20,264 bases of DNA from the NCBI GenBank assembly GCA_900545455.1, contig UQZF01000030.1, positions 1 to 20,264 of the forward strand. The letters are read 5' to 3'. Origin of the DNA: an uncultured Eubacteriales bacterium. GTDB lineage: Bacteria > Bacillota > Clostridia > Lachnospirales > Lachnospiraceae. A program made the translations under genes and the position numbers. The notes beneath the pieces are model-generated. The model was given only the letters and a program-made list of their open reading frames with translations, ran no database searches and had not been told where the DNA came from. This document shows positions 1 to 7,924 of the stretch, piece by piece (position 1 is the first letter of the stretch; each line of letters opens with the position of its first letter).

Positions 1-1
1 A

Positions 2-223
2 GGACAGCAGTTGTGCTCGATGATAGAAATGAATCAGATTGATATGATTATTTTTCTGAGAGATCCCGATAACTGTTCTCATGAAGACGAGCGGGAGGCA
101 TCGAACATGTTCAGAGCATGTGATATGCACAATATACCGTTCGCGACTAATCTTGCGACAGCCGAGCTTATGATCAAGGCATTAGAGCGCGGTGACCTTG
201 ATTGGCGAGAAATGTACAAATAA
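2..223 (+). CDS. mgsA: Methylglyoxal synthase, C-terminal part (5' end outside window)
   Basis: Cytosolic enzyme that converts dihydroxyacetone phosphate to methylglyoxal and phosphate, a bypass of lower glycolysis. Only the last 73 residues are present, and the reading frame is open from base 2. The visible part has the family signature: an IDMIIFLRDPDN stretch matching the family's ID-x-x-IFF-x-DP segment, followed by NIPFATNLATAELMIKAL, which corresponds to the conserved NIPVATNxATA near the phosphate-binding region. The stop at 221-223 is 26 bases before the next start, so the downstream carboxypeptidase may be co-transcribed. In Clostridia mgsA commonly ends the mreBCD-minCDE-rodA group, which fits the division genes that follow. 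The family assignment is confident from the C-terminus alone; the catalytic aspartates lie upstream of the window. Confidence 0.88.
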   Translation, partial: GQQLCSMIEMNQIDMIIFLRDPDNCSHEDEREASNMFRACDMHNIPFATNLATAELMIKALERGDLDWREMYK

Positions 224-249
224 GAGTTAAGCAAAAAGGAAATGTTATA

Positions 250-1236
250 ATGACAAAGAAAAAGACAGGATGGCTCCGATTTATGGTGCTTTTCATGATT
301 GCCGTGATAACTGCAGGCTGCAGCAAGGAAACCGGCACTACAATGAAGGGGCTCTCCATCGAGAATGATATATCTTATAATTATGTTTTAAGCTCGTCAC
401 TGTCAATGGCATCAGGGTTTGCCTCGAACCTCGGTGTTTGTACCGCGGACTCACCTAATACGGAGGAGGGTGTTTTGTCCGCTTCGGCGGCGTTGCTTGT
501 TGATATTACATCGGGTGAAGTTGTATACCAGAAGAATCCTCACATGAAGCTTTATCCTGCAAGTACAACCAAGATTCTGACCGGACTTGTCGCTCTTGAA
601 AATGCAGACCTTGATAAAGTGGCTACGATAGATGAATCAATTAAGATTGACGAGGATAATGTCTGGATTTGTGATTTCAGAGTTGGCGATGTAATTACAT
701 TGGAGCAGGCTCTTTACGGTGCCATAGTTAATTCGGGAAACGATGCGGCAATTATTGTTGCAACCACGGTCGCAGGTTCAATTAAGAACTTTGCGGATTT
801 AATGAATGAGAGAGCACTTGAAATAGGTGCGACGAACTCACACTTTGTCAATCCGCACGGACTTACGAATGAGCAGCATTACACTACCGCTTACGATTTA
901 TATTTGATTTTTAACGAGGCAGTCAAGAATGAAGAATTTGTAAAAATTGCCTCCACTGTTAAATATTCGACATCCTTCACGCGTAAATCATATACAATCG
1001 TTCCGACGTGGACTAACGGTAATCAATTTATAAATGGCAATGTTACTCCACCGAATGGTATGAAGGTTATATGCGGAAAGACAGGGTATACGGAAGCTGC
1101 GGGGTATTGTCTTGTCATACTCAGTGAATCGCCGTCCGACGGTCATCAGTATATATCGGTTATACTTAACGCACCTTCACGTGACAGCCTTTACAATCAG
1201 ATGAGCTATCTTTTGGAAAAAGCTTCTTACAGATAG
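250..1236 (+). CDS. D-alanyl-D-alanine carboxypeptidase lipoprotein (serine peptidase S11, PBP5-like)
   Basis: Penicillin-binding protein that trims the terminal D-Ala from peptidoglycan pentapeptides. All three active-site motifs of the family are present: S105-T-T-K108 (SxxK, nucleophile Ser105), the SGN triad within IVNSGNDAA, and the KTG box within CGKTGYTEAAGYC. The protein begins with a lipoprotein signal (basic start, hydrophobic stretch, ITAGC lipobox) placing the lipidated Cys at residue 24, so it should be anchored outside the membrane by lipid. Length is 328 aa, shorter than E. coli PBP5; I see no separate C-terminal PBP5_C domain or amphipathic anchor. I chose ATG 250 because AAAAAGGAAA precedes it and the signal peptide begins there; a TTG at 202 would overlap mgsA and add 16 unlikely residues. 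The specific gene name (dacA, dacF or other) cannot be set from the sequence. Confidence 0.9.
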   Translation: MTKKKTGWLRFMVLFMIAVITAGCSKETGTTMKGLSIENDISYNYVLSSSLSMASGFASNLGVCTADSPNTEEGVLSASAALLVDITSGEVVYQKNPHMKLYPASTTKILTGLVALENADLDKVATIDESIKIDEDNVWICDFRVGDVITLEQALYGAIVNSGNDAAIIVATTVAGSIKNFADLMNERALEIGATNSHFVNPHGLTNEQHYTTAYDLYLIFNEAVKNEEFVKIASTVKYSTSFTRKSYTIVPTWTNGNQFINGNVTPPNGMKVICGKTGYTEAAGYCLVILSESPSDGHQYISVILNAPSRDSLYNQMSYLLEKASYR

Positions 1237-1245
1237 TATATTAAT

Positions 1246-1274
1246 TCAAGCCGCAGGATTTTCCCGCGGCTTGA
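1246..1274. terminator. Bidirectional hairpin terminator between convergent genes
   Basis: A perfect 9-bp stem (TCAAGCCGC at 1246-1254 pairing with GCGGCTTGA at 1266-1274) encloses an 11-base loop. It sits between the carboxypeptidase stop at 1236 and the convergent DUF378 stop at 1293. The T-runs on both sides are weak (GATTAGTATTTA on the plus strand), so termination is inferred mainly from the stem and position. Confidence 0.65.
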
Positions 1275-1292
1275 TGTGATTAGTATTTAGAG

Positions 1293-1505
1293 TCAGGCTT
1301 CGTTAAAACTTGTAATTCTGCCGTACACACTGATTAGGTAGAGTCCGCATATTCCGACAACAGCATAAATTATTCTTGATAATATTGTCAAATTACCAAA
1401 AAGAAATGCTACGAGGTCGAATTTGAAGAAGCCTATAAGCCCCCAGTTGATTGCGCCTATTATAGCAATGGTCAGTGCAAAATAATCAAAACCTCTGTTA
1501 TTCAT
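1293..1505 (-). CDS. DUF378 family small membrane protein
   Basis: A 70-aa integral membrane protein of unknown function. It has two hydrophobic segments (about residues 8-28 and 38-60) and the DUF378 hallmark GAINWGLIGFFKFDLVAFLFG-like core at the end of helix 1 (I-N-W-G-L followed by F-D-L-V). I start it at the ATG at 1505 because GGAGGA lies about six bases upstream; a longer frame reaching 1565 has no such site and would run back through the divergent intergenic region. It is convergent with the carboxypeptidase and divergent from the HlyD-like gene, so it is probably its own transcription unit. No role can be assigned beyond membrane location. Confidence 0.85.
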   Translation of the reverse strand: MNNRGFDYFALTIAIIGAINWGLIGFFKFDLVAFLFGNLTILSRIIYAVVGICGLYLISVYGRITSFNEA

Positions 1506-1611
1506 GACAATCCTCCATTCCGCACTTATATATTTTGTTACAGAATTATGGTTTGAAAAATGCATTGGTTTTATACAGTTATTTATTTACATTTATGGTT
1601 GGAGTTGGAAA

Positions 1612-3030
1612 ATGGCTGCTCATTACACTAATAAAAAAAATAATAATGTCACAAAACTTCATTATATGCCTCGGCTTAATATAGGCATTCTTCTTTTGAT
1701 TGTTGTTTTTGTGTACTTGATTATAAGTATTGTACTGTATATGACCAAGGAAAAAGTCCTGACATACGAGGTAAGTGCCGGGCAACTCGTGTCCGACAAT
1801 ACTTTTTCGGGGATAATTATACTCGATGAGACGGTTGAAAATTCATCCGTTGCCGGTTACATAAAATATTTTTTAAATGATGATGAGCGTGCGGGCGTTG
1901 AGACGATAATAGGAATTGTTGATGAGACGGGAACGGTTACATCAAGTCTTGCGGCGGCATCAGCCGATGGAGGCATAAGCAGTAGTGCCGTCAACAGCAT
2001 TGCTCATAAACTTGTCAATTTTTCAAAGACATTTGATGCGCATGATTATTATGAAACATATAATGTACTCGATAATATTTCGGCTACGGTCAATGGATAT
2101 AATGCGGAATACATGGTTGAGAGCCTTGAAAATCTTATTGAAGATGGCAACAATTTTGTGCATCTGATAAAACCTTCCCAGTCTACAATGGTATCCTACT
2201 ATGTAGATTCACTTTGTGGAATAACTGAAGATAAAGTAACGGCTGTTTCATTTGAGCAGGAGTCATATTCTATTACCAATCTTCGAAACAGAGAACTTGT
2301 AGGCGTCGGAGATACGTTGTACAGAAAAATCAATTCCGACAATTGGAAGATTGTGTTTCCTCTTACTGAGAATCAGGTGAGTCAGTATGCCGATGTAACA
2401 TCGGTGAAGATAAGTTTTCTCTCACAGGATATTGCAACAACTGCCGATTTTTCGATTATATATAATGCCGACGGAAGTTACGGAATGATTTCACTCAGCA
2501 AGTATCTGGTGAATTTCATTGACACGCGTTTTGTTGACTTTGAGATTTCACAGAATACGGCGTCAGGACTCAAAATACCGATAAGTGCTGTTTGTGAGAA
2601 GGAGTTTTTTACCATTCCGAACGAGTACGGATATGTTGGAGGTGACGATGCAAGTACCGGATTTATTCTTCTTACCTATGACACTCAGGGAAATCAGACA
2701 CGCAAATTCGTTGAGGCGACATATTATGCAGATATTGACGGCTATTATTATGTAAATAAAGACATTTTCAATGTCGGCGACTGCATCGTAAAGCCACCTT
2801 CGGAAAACGAGATAAGTTATGAGGATGATAAATATATAATCGGTACTGTTGCGACTCTTAAAGGTGCATATTGTATCAACAAGGGTTATTGTCAGTTCAG
2901 ACAGGTATCAATTATTGACAGGAATGATGAGTATTATATAATTGAACGTGGAACAACTTATGGATTGTCGATATATGATTATATAATTCTTAATGCCGAT
3001 ATGGTTTCGGAAAATCAGATTATGTATTAA
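1612..3030 (+). CDS. HlyD-like (membrane-fusion type) single-pass membrane protein of the sepF cluster
   Basis: A 472-aa protein with a short Lys/Asn-rich cytoplasmic start, one transmembrane helix at about residues 22-44, and a large extracytoplasmic part. The segment after the helix (VSAGQLVSDNTFSGIIILDETV) resembles the lipoyl/barrel-sandwich region of HlyD-type adaptor proteins, and clostridial homologues in this position are often annotated as HlyD family. A substrate or partner pump is not visible nearby, so transport is doubtful; a structural role at the division site or envelope is equally possible. I start at ATG 1612, preceded by GGAG about 7 bases upstream; the frame open from 1504 would overlap the divergent DUF378 start. 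The stop at 3030 is 23 bases before yggS, so it likely leads the division operon. Confidence 0.7.
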   Translation: MAAHYTNKKNNNVTKLHYMPRLNIGILLLIVVFVYLIISIVLYMTKEKVLTYEVSAGQLVSDNTFSGIIILDETVENSSVAGYIKYFLNDDERAGVETIIGIVDETGTVTSSLAAASADGGISSSAVNSIAHKLVNFSKTFDAHDYYETYNVLDNISATVNGYNAEYMVESLENLIEDGNNFVHLIKPSQSTMVSYYVDSLCGITEDKVTAVSFEQESYSITNLRNRELVGVGDTLYRKINSDNWKIVFPLTENQVSQYADVTSVKISFLSQDIATTADFSIIYNADGSYGMISLSKYLVNFIDTRFVDFEISQNTASGLKIPISAVCEKEFFTIPNEYGYVGGDDASTGFILLTYDTQGNQTRKFVEATYYADIDGYYYVNKDIFNVGDCIVKPPSENEISYEDDKYIIGTVATLKGAYCINKGYCQFRQVSIIDRNDEYYIIERGTTYGLSIYDYIILNADMVSENQIMY

Positions 3031-3053
3031 TTGAGGAAGGAGATTCTGTCGAT

Positions 3054-3791
3054 ATGGATAATATTTATACTGATTTTGAACAGATGAATGAGGATATAAA
3101 GGGCAATCTCGCTGCTGTACATGCCAACATTGACGCGGCATGTGAGAGAGCCGGAAGAGACAAAAAGAATGTAAAACTTATTGCTGTCAGCAAGACCAAG
3201 CCGTTTGAGCAGCTTCTTGCGGCGTACAATGCAGGTGAGCGTGTGTTTGGTGAAAACAAGGTGCAGGAAATCTGTGCAAAGTACGAGCGGATAGACGAGA
3301 TGCCTGGCGCGGTATTTCACATGATAGGACATCTTCAGACCAACAAGGTGCGTCAGGTCGTTGACAAGGTTACAATGATACACTCGGTCGACTCACTTCA
3401 CCTTGCGGAGACAATAGATAAAGAGGCGGCAAGGATCGGAAAGGTGATGGATGTTCTCATTGAGGTGAATGTTGCCGGCGAGGACAGCAAGTTCGGAATA
3501 ACATGTGATGAGGCGGAGAAACTTGTAAGGGAATGTGCGGCACTTTCAAATGTTCATGTATGTGGACTTATGACTATTGCACCTTTTGTCGAAGATTCCG
3601 AGCAAAATCGACAGGTTTTTAAAAAATTAAAGCAATTATGTGTTGACTTGAAAGCAAAAAACATTGATAATACAGATATGGATGTCCTCTCGATGGGGAT
3701 GACAGGGGACTATCAGGTTGCCATTGAAGAGGGGGCGACCATGGTAAGGGTGGGAACCGGAATATTCGGTGCCCGCAACTATAATGTTTAA
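3054..3791 (+). CDS. YggS/YlmE family PLP homeostasis protein
   Basis: A 245-aa cytosolic protein of the PLP-binding, alanine-racemase-N-like family, which buffers pyridoxal phosphate and amino/keto acid pools and has no well-defined catalytic reaction. The PLP lysine is Lys47 in KLIAVSKTKP. Other family landmarks are GENKVQE, HMIGHLQTNK, the LIEVNVAGEDSKFG strand, the CGLMTIAP stretch and the MGMTGDYQVAIEEGATMVRVGTGIFG phosphate-binding region, where M-T-G-D-Y corresponds to the usual MSxD(M/Y). Start ATG 3054 follows GAGGAAGGAG. It lies directly before sepF, the same order as ylmE-sepF in Bacillus (known synteny). Confidence 0.93.
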   Translation: MDNIYTDFEQMNEDIKGNLAAVHANIDAACERAGRDKKNVKLIAVSKTKPFEQLLAAYNAGERVFGENKVQEICAKYERIDEMPGAVFHMIGHLQTNKVRQVVDKVTMIHSVDSLHLAETIDKEAARIGKVMDVLIEVNVAGEDSKFGITCDEAEKLVRECAALSNVHVCGLMTIAPFVEDSEQNRQVFKKLKQLCVDLKAKNIDNTDMDVLSMGMTGDYQVAIEEGATMVRVGTGIFGARNYNV

Positions 3792-3807
3792 CAGGAGCGA
3801 TATTACA

Positions 3808-4398
3808 GTGGCTAACATATTTAAGAATTTATTAAACGGATTGAATCTTGGCGATGATGATTTTGATGATGAGGATGACGGATATAATTGGGATGAGCCG
3901 GCTAAGAAGAGCAGTGCCCGTTCTAAGCGTGAGTCCGATGACGACGATGAGGAAGAGGAGCTTCCTAAGAGAAAGCCGTTTGGTAAGAAAGATGAAAGCT
4001 TCGACGATGATGATGACTATGAACAGAAGCCGGTTAAGCAGCCTAAGAAAAATTACGGTAAGGTAGTGCATATGAAGTCAATTCAGGGAGGGGCAGGAAG
4101 AATGGAGCTTCGCGTAATCAGACCTAAGATGTATGATGATTCAAAAGAGATTTGTGACACATTGGCAGGTGGAATGCCGGTTGTCCTTAATCTGGAAGGT
4201 CTTAACGGCGATTTGGCACAGAAGATTCTTGATTTCACATCAGGTGCAGTGTATGCGATGGATGGAAATTTGCAGAAGGTTACAAGTTACATATTTGTAA
4301 TTACACCAAGCAGTGTCGACATATCAGGAAATTTTGACGAGATGTTAGATGGCAGTGTTGATTTATCAGGAAGTACTAAATATGTATTCAGAGACTAA
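3808..4398 (+). CDS. sepF: Cell division protein SepF (GTG start)
   Basis: A membrane-binding partner of FtsZ that tethers and bundles protofilaments at the division site. The 196-aa protein has three parts: an amphipathic N-terminal helix (VANIFKNLLNGLNLG) as in SepF membrane anchors, a highly charged linker at about residues 15-82, and the SepF domain at about 84-180 with GGMPVVLNLEGL and LDFTSGAVYAMDG-x-x-QKVTSYIFVITP. I chose GTG 3808 because ACAGGAGC lies about 10 bases upstream and the anchor helix starts there; ATG 3784 would overlap the yggS stop and add residues before the anchor. The linker is unusually acidic, with several runs of four to five Asp/Glu separated by basic KKSS/KRKP patches. 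The 3' end overlaps ylmH by 17 bases, suggesting translational coupling. Confidence 0.93.
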   Translation: MANIFKNLLNGLNLGDDDFDDEDDGYNWDEPAKKSSARSKRESDDDDEEEELPKRKPFGKKDESFDDDDDYEQKPVKQPKKNYGKVVHMKSIQGGAGRMELRVIRPKMYDDSKEICDTLAGGMPVVLNLEGLNGDLAQKILDFTSGAVYAMDGNLQKVTSYIFVITPSSVDISGNFDEMLDGSVDLSGSTKYVFRD

Positions 4399-5167
4399 TC
4401 ATGGCGGCTTAGCAAATAAAAATAAAGAGGAACAGATATTAGCCGGAAGACTGTCCGATTTAGCAGATGTATGCTATAAGCGGAATATTCCGGTTTTTTC
4501 GAGTTTTCTGAACCTTAATGAGCAGAATATACTGTATAACATGAAAAAGTCGCTCTCGTTTGTGAACGTGTGCACCGATGGTGGTTTTGAGTATGCAGAG
4601 AGACGCATCGCTGTGTTTCTTCCGTATGAAGGCTGCGAGTATACGCTGCCGGTTGAAGTTTTGAAAATTGAGGCAGATAAAAGATTTGCCGGTAATCTGA
4701 CACACAGGGATTTTTTGGGTGCGCTAATGAATCTTGGCATAGAACGTTCACTGCTCGGAGATATAATTATCTCTGACGGTGTGGCGTATGTTATATGTCT
4801 AGATAAAATAGCTGACTTTATAGCCGACAATCTTACCAGAGTGAAAAATGATTATGTGAGCTGTAAAAAAGGTTGTTCTCTAGATGATAATTTTACACCC
4901 TCATATAAGGAGATTGTCGGTTCAGTGGCTTCGCTGAGACTTGATGCAGTGATAAGCCTTGCATTTAACGAATCAAGAAGTCATAGCGTGAAGTATATTG
5001 AGGACGGTCTTGTGTTCGTAAACGGCAGACTTATAACAACTAATGCATACAATCTAAAAGAGGGTGAGATTATTTCCGTCAGGGGAAGAGGCCGTTTCAA
5101 ATATATATGTACAAGAAGCGAAACAAAAAAAGGCAGATATATGGTTGTTCTTAATTTATATGTATAA
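4382..5167 (+). CDS. ylmH: YlmH-type S4-domain RNA-binding protein
   Basis: A 261-aa cytosolic protein of the YlmH family, linked in Bacillus and Streptococcus to ribosome quality control (binding stalled 50S-peptidyl-tRNA) and found in the division cluster. The family core motif, T-H-R-D-F-L-G-A-L-M-N-L-G-I-x-R-x-x-x-G-D, lies at residues 107-128. The C-terminal S4 domain spans about 184-240 (SLRLDAVISLAF, then VFVNGR and LKEGEIISVRGRGRF). I use ATG 4382, which has AGGAAG about 8 bases upstream and overlaps the last 17 bases of sepF; a start at 4349 would lie deeper in sepF with no site. In most relatives a YggT-like gene (ylmG) separates sepF and ylmH; here it is absent. The rest of the family assignment is firm. 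Confidence 0.9.
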   Translation: MYSETNHGGLANKNKEEQILAGRLSDLADVCYKRNIPVFSSFLNLNEQNILYNMKKSLSFVNVCTDGGFEYAERRIAVFLPYEGCEYTLPVEVLKIEADKRFAGNLTHRDFLGALMNLGIERSLLGDIIISDGVAYVICLDKIADFIADNLTRVKNDYVSCKKGCSLDDNFTPSYKEIVGSVASLRLDAVISLAFNESRSHSVKYIEDGLVFVNGRLITTNAYNLKEGEIISVRGRGRFKYICTRSETKKGRYMVVLNLYV

Positions 5168-5212
5168 GATGCATTGCATACAAACCAATATGGATGAAAT
5201 CGGAGGATAAGT

Positions 5213-6298
5213 ATGAATCGTAGAGTTGATGTCAAAAAGAACGAAGTACATTGTTATGATATTGTGATTGAATGTGGTTTTGAGCCGATAGCTGCCGAAC
5301 TTGATAAGCTTGACATTAGAGGAATTAAGCTTTGTATTGTAACCGATTCCAATGTAGGACCTATATATGCCGACAAGCTTAAAAGCATTCTTGAGCAGAC
5401 GGGAAACAGTGTATATATATTCACAATACCTGCCGGTGAGGAGAATAAGAATCTTGATGTTGTTGAGACGGTTTATACATATCTTATAGAGCAGCATTTT
5501 GAGAGACGGGATATGATTGTCGCACTTGGAGGCGGTGTTGTCGGTGACCTTGCAGGCTTTACTGCAGCAACCTATCTTCGCGGAATAGATTTCATTCAGG
5601 TTCCGACATCACTCCTTGCACAGGTCGATTCAAGCATCGGCGGCAAGACGGGTGTTGATTTTGCAAAGTACAAAAATATGGTTGGTGCATTCCACATGCC
5701 ACGTCTTGTGTACATCAATATCGATACGCTCACAACACTTTCGAACAGACTTTTCAACTCGGGTTTTGGCGAAATAATAAAGCATGGTCTTATAAAGGAC
5801 AGAAGCTATTTTGATTATCTTGACACGAACTATGAACAGATTAAGGCATTAGAGCCTGAATATATTATGGAGACGGTTTATCAGAGCTGCCTTATAAAAG
5901 CGGATGTGGTAAATCATGATCCGACTGAGAAGGGTGAGAGAGCACTTCTCAATTTCGGTCATACATTGGGGCATGCAGTTGAGAAACTTATGAATTTTTC
6001 ACTTTACCATGGTGAGTGTGTTGGGCTTGGAATGATATGCGCATCATATATTTCAAAAGAACGTGGACTTATTTCGGAGAATGACTATGAGCTTATAAGG
6101 AATATGCTCAAAAAGTACGGATTTCCGACGAGGGTTGAAGGACTTGACATATTCTCGATTCTGGAGGTATCTAAGTCGGACAAGAAGATGGAAAACGGGG
6201 TTGTAAAATTCATTCTTCTTAAGAAGCTTGGAGAGGCAGTTATAGACAAGACGGTCACATACGATGAAATGACCCAGGCATTAAAGGAGATTCTTTAA
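5213..6298 (+). CDS. aroB: 3-dehydroquinate synthase
   Basis: Second step of the shikimate pathway: DAHP to 3-dehydroquinate, NAD+ and divalent-metal dependent, cytosolic. The 361-aa protein has the usual length. Visible landmarks are the NAD-binding GGGVVGDLAGF at residues 106-116, the PTSLLAQVDSSIGGKTGVD block at 131-149, metal ligands Glu187 (GFGEIIKHGLIKD), His250 (NFGHTLGHA) and His266 (YHGECVGLGM). Start ATG 5213 follows CGGAGGATAA. It begins 45 bases after ylmH and its stop is one base before the lspA start, so it is embedded in the division operon rather than in an aro cluster; no other shikimate gene is present in the window. Assignment is certain; the placement is the odd part. Confidence 0.97.
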   Translation: MNRRVDVKKNEVHCYDIVIECGFEPIAAELDKLDIRGIKLCIVTDSNVGPIYADKLKSILEQTGNSVYIFTIPAGEENKNLDVVETVYTYLIEQHFERRDMIVALGGGVVGDLAGFTAATYLRGIDFIQVPTSLLAQVDSSIGGKTGVDFAKYKNMVGAFHMPRLVYINIDTLTTLSNRLFNSGFGEIIKHGLIKDRSYFDYLDTNYEQIKALEPEYIMETVYQSCLIKADVVNHDPTEKGERALLNFGHTLGHAVEKLMNFSLYHGECVGLGMICASYISKERGLISENDYELIRNMLKKYGFPTRVEGLDIFSILEVSKSDKKMENGVVKFILLKKLGEAVIDKTVTYDEMTQALKEIL

Positions 6299-6299
6299 T

Positions 6300-6839
6300 A
6301 TGAACGAAATAAAGCATAAATCTTTTTTACAGATGTTGGCAGCAATTCCGATTGTCGGGGTGCTTATAGGAATTGACCATCTTACGAAGTATTGGGCATA
6401 TACAAGCTTGCGCGTAAACGGTCCGATAACGCTGATTAAGGGTGTATTCTCGCTCACATGGACACAGAATGACGGTGCAGCATGGGGGATGCTTGGTGGA
6501 AATGTTATACTTGAGATTCTACCGTTTGTTATAGCGATTCTTGTGGCAGTCGCATACCAGAGAATACCTTTGACTAAGCGTATGCTTCCACTGAATATCG
6601 CGGCACTTATGCTGTTCTCAGGTGCAATCGGCAACAGAATAGACAGAAGCGTGTACGGATGTGTTCAGGATTTCCTTTATTTTGAGCTTATTGATTTTCC
6701 TATATTCAATATTGCCGATTGTTATATTGTGATTTCATGTATTTTTACGGTTTTCCTTTTTATCTTCTATTATAAAGATGAGAATGAGATGAGTGCCGTG
6801 TTCTCATTCAAGAAAAAGAAAACTGACAAGAGCGAATAA
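6300..6839 (+). CDS. lspA: Lipoprotein signal peptidase (signal peptidase II)
   Basis: Membrane aspartyl protease that removes the signal peptide of diacylglyceryl-modified prolipoproteins. The 179-aa protein has four hydrophobic segments and the conserved boxes IDHLTKYW (25-32), TQNDGAAWGML (55-65), GAIGNRIDR with catalytic Asp115, and FNIADCYI with catalytic Asp140. The TQNDGAAWG box corresponds to the common NxGAAF/WG form with Asp after Asn. It starts one base after the aroB stop, with AAAGGAG inside the end of aroB, so translation is probably coupled. A likely substrate, the lipobox carboxypeptidase, lies upstream in the same window. lspA followed by rluD is a conserved pair in Firmicutes. 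Confidence 0.95.
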   Translation: MNEIKHKSFLQMLAAIPIVGVLIGIDHLTKYWAYTSLRVNGPITLIKGVFSLTWTQNDGAAWGMLGGNVILEILPFVIAILVAVAYQRIPLTKRMLPLNIAALMLFSGAIGNRIDRSVYGCVQDFLYFELIDFPIFNIADCYIVISCIFTVFLFIFYYKDENEMSAVFSFKKKKTDKSE

Positions 6840-6857
6840 ACGGAATGGAGATTAACT

Positions 6858-7823
6858 ATGGATGACTTTATTTTTGAATATAATGAGCCGTTCTATGTTG
6901 ATGTCGATGAAAAAAATAATGGGGAGCGTGTTGACAAATATCTTACCGACATGCTTTCTTCTTTTTCACGGAGTCAGCTTCAGAAGCTTATAAAGGATGA
7001 AAAAGTACAGGTAGCTTCTCCTGCAAAGGAGGGGACTGCAGGCAGCTACAAGCCTGTAAAGGCAAATTATAAGCTCACGAAGGGTGAGTCAATTTCACTT
7101 GTGATACCCGAGCCCGAAGAGCTTCACATTGAGCCTGAGAATATACCGCTTGATATTTTATATGAGGATGATGACATTATTGTCGTGAACAAGCCGAAAG
7201 GAATGGTTGTCCATCCAGCACCCGGGCACTACACGGGTACACTTGTAAATGCACTTATGTACCATTGCCGCGATAATCTGTCAGGAATAAACGGTGTATT
7301 AAGACCGGGAATTGTACACAGAATCGACATGGACACTACAGGGGCGCTTGTTGTATGCAAGAATGATTTTGCACATCAGTCACTGTCGGAGCAGCTCAAG
7401 GTTCATTCAATAACCAGACATTATGAAGCTATTTGCCATGGAACATTTAAGGAGCTTACCGGAACCGTGGATGCACCGCTTGGAAGAAATCCATACGATA
7501 GGAAAAAGATGGCTATTGTGAAAGATGGTAAGCGTGCAGTGACTCATTATGAGGTATTACAGAGTTTTTCAAAGTACTCGTATATAAGATGTACGCTTGA
7601 AACCGGAAGAACACATCAGATTCGTGTGCATATGGCAAGCATCGGGCACCCGCTTCTGGGTGATGAGTTGTACAGTCCATATAAATCACCATACAAGCTT
7701 CAGGGTCAGACCCTTCATGCCAGGATATTAGGGTTTAATCATCCGAGAACGGGTGAATATATGGAGTTTGAAGCACCGTTGCCTTACTACTTTAATCAAT
7801 TACTGTGCAAAATAAATTCTTAA
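6858..7823 (+). CDS. RluD-type (RluA family) large-subunit rRNA pseudouridine synthase
   Basis: Isomerises uridines to pseudouridine in rRNA, probably 23S. The 321-aa protein has an N-terminal S4 RNA-binding domain at about residues 22-85 (GERVDKYLTDML, FSRSQLQKLIKDEKVQV, with an internal GTAGSYKP extension) and the catalytic domain from about 100. The catalytic aspartate is Asp157 in HRIDMDTTGALVV, with the usual NKPKGMVVHPAPGH box before it and TGRTHQIRVHMASIGHPLLGD after it. It lies 18 bases after lspA, matching the lspA-rluD(ylyB) order of Bacillus. The exact target uridines cannot be read from the sequence; RluD-like is favoured by the S4 domain and synteny. Confidence 0.92.
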   Translation: MDDFIFEYNEPFYVDVDEKNNGERVDKYLTDMLSSFSRSQLQKLIKDEKVQVASPAKEGTAGSYKPVKANYKLTKGESISLVIPEPEELHIEPENIPLDILYEDDDIIVVNKPKGMVVHPAPGHYTGTLVNALMYHCRDNLSGINGVLRPGIVHRIDMDTTGALVVCKNDFAHQSLSEQLKVHSITRHYEAICHGTFKELTGTVDAPLGRNPYDRKKMAIVKDGKRAVTHYEVLQSFSKYSYIRCTLETGRTHQIRVHMASIGHPLLGDELYSPYKSPYKLQGQTLHARILGFNHPRTGEYMEFEAPLPYYFNQLLCKINS

Positions 7824-7841
7824 AAAAATATAAATTTTCTA

Positions 7842-7870
7842 TTGAAATACTTAAATAAAAATGTTATTCT
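7842..7870 (+). promoter_or_regulatory. Probable sigma-A promoter for the unknown gene-cstA pair
   Basis: TTGAAA at 7842-7847, a 17-base spacer, then TATTCT at 7865-7870, preceded by TGT, which gives an extended -10 (TGn). It lies in the AT-rich 101-base gap between rluD and the next gene. No clear rluD terminator is visible before it, so read-through from the upstream operon is possible. Confidence 0.5.
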
Positions 7871-7924
7871 AACAATAATAATTTTCTTTTTAAATTATTA
7901 CAAAATATGAAAAGGTCAAAATCT

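Noticed and set aside
202..249. Longer N-terminus for the carboxypeptidase from a TTG at 202
   Set aside because: It overlaps the mgsA end, has no ribosome site, and would put a charged extension before a normal lipoprotein signal.
1506..1611. Promoters for the DUF378 and HlyD-like genes
   Set aside because: Several partial -35/-10 candidates exist (for example TTGGTT with TACATT) but none has good boxes with proper spacing on either strand, so I do not call one.
3832..4071. Hydrophobic-looking open frames on the minus strand over the SepF linker
   Set aside because: They are the reverse reading of GAT/GAC/GAA repeats that encode the acidic linker.
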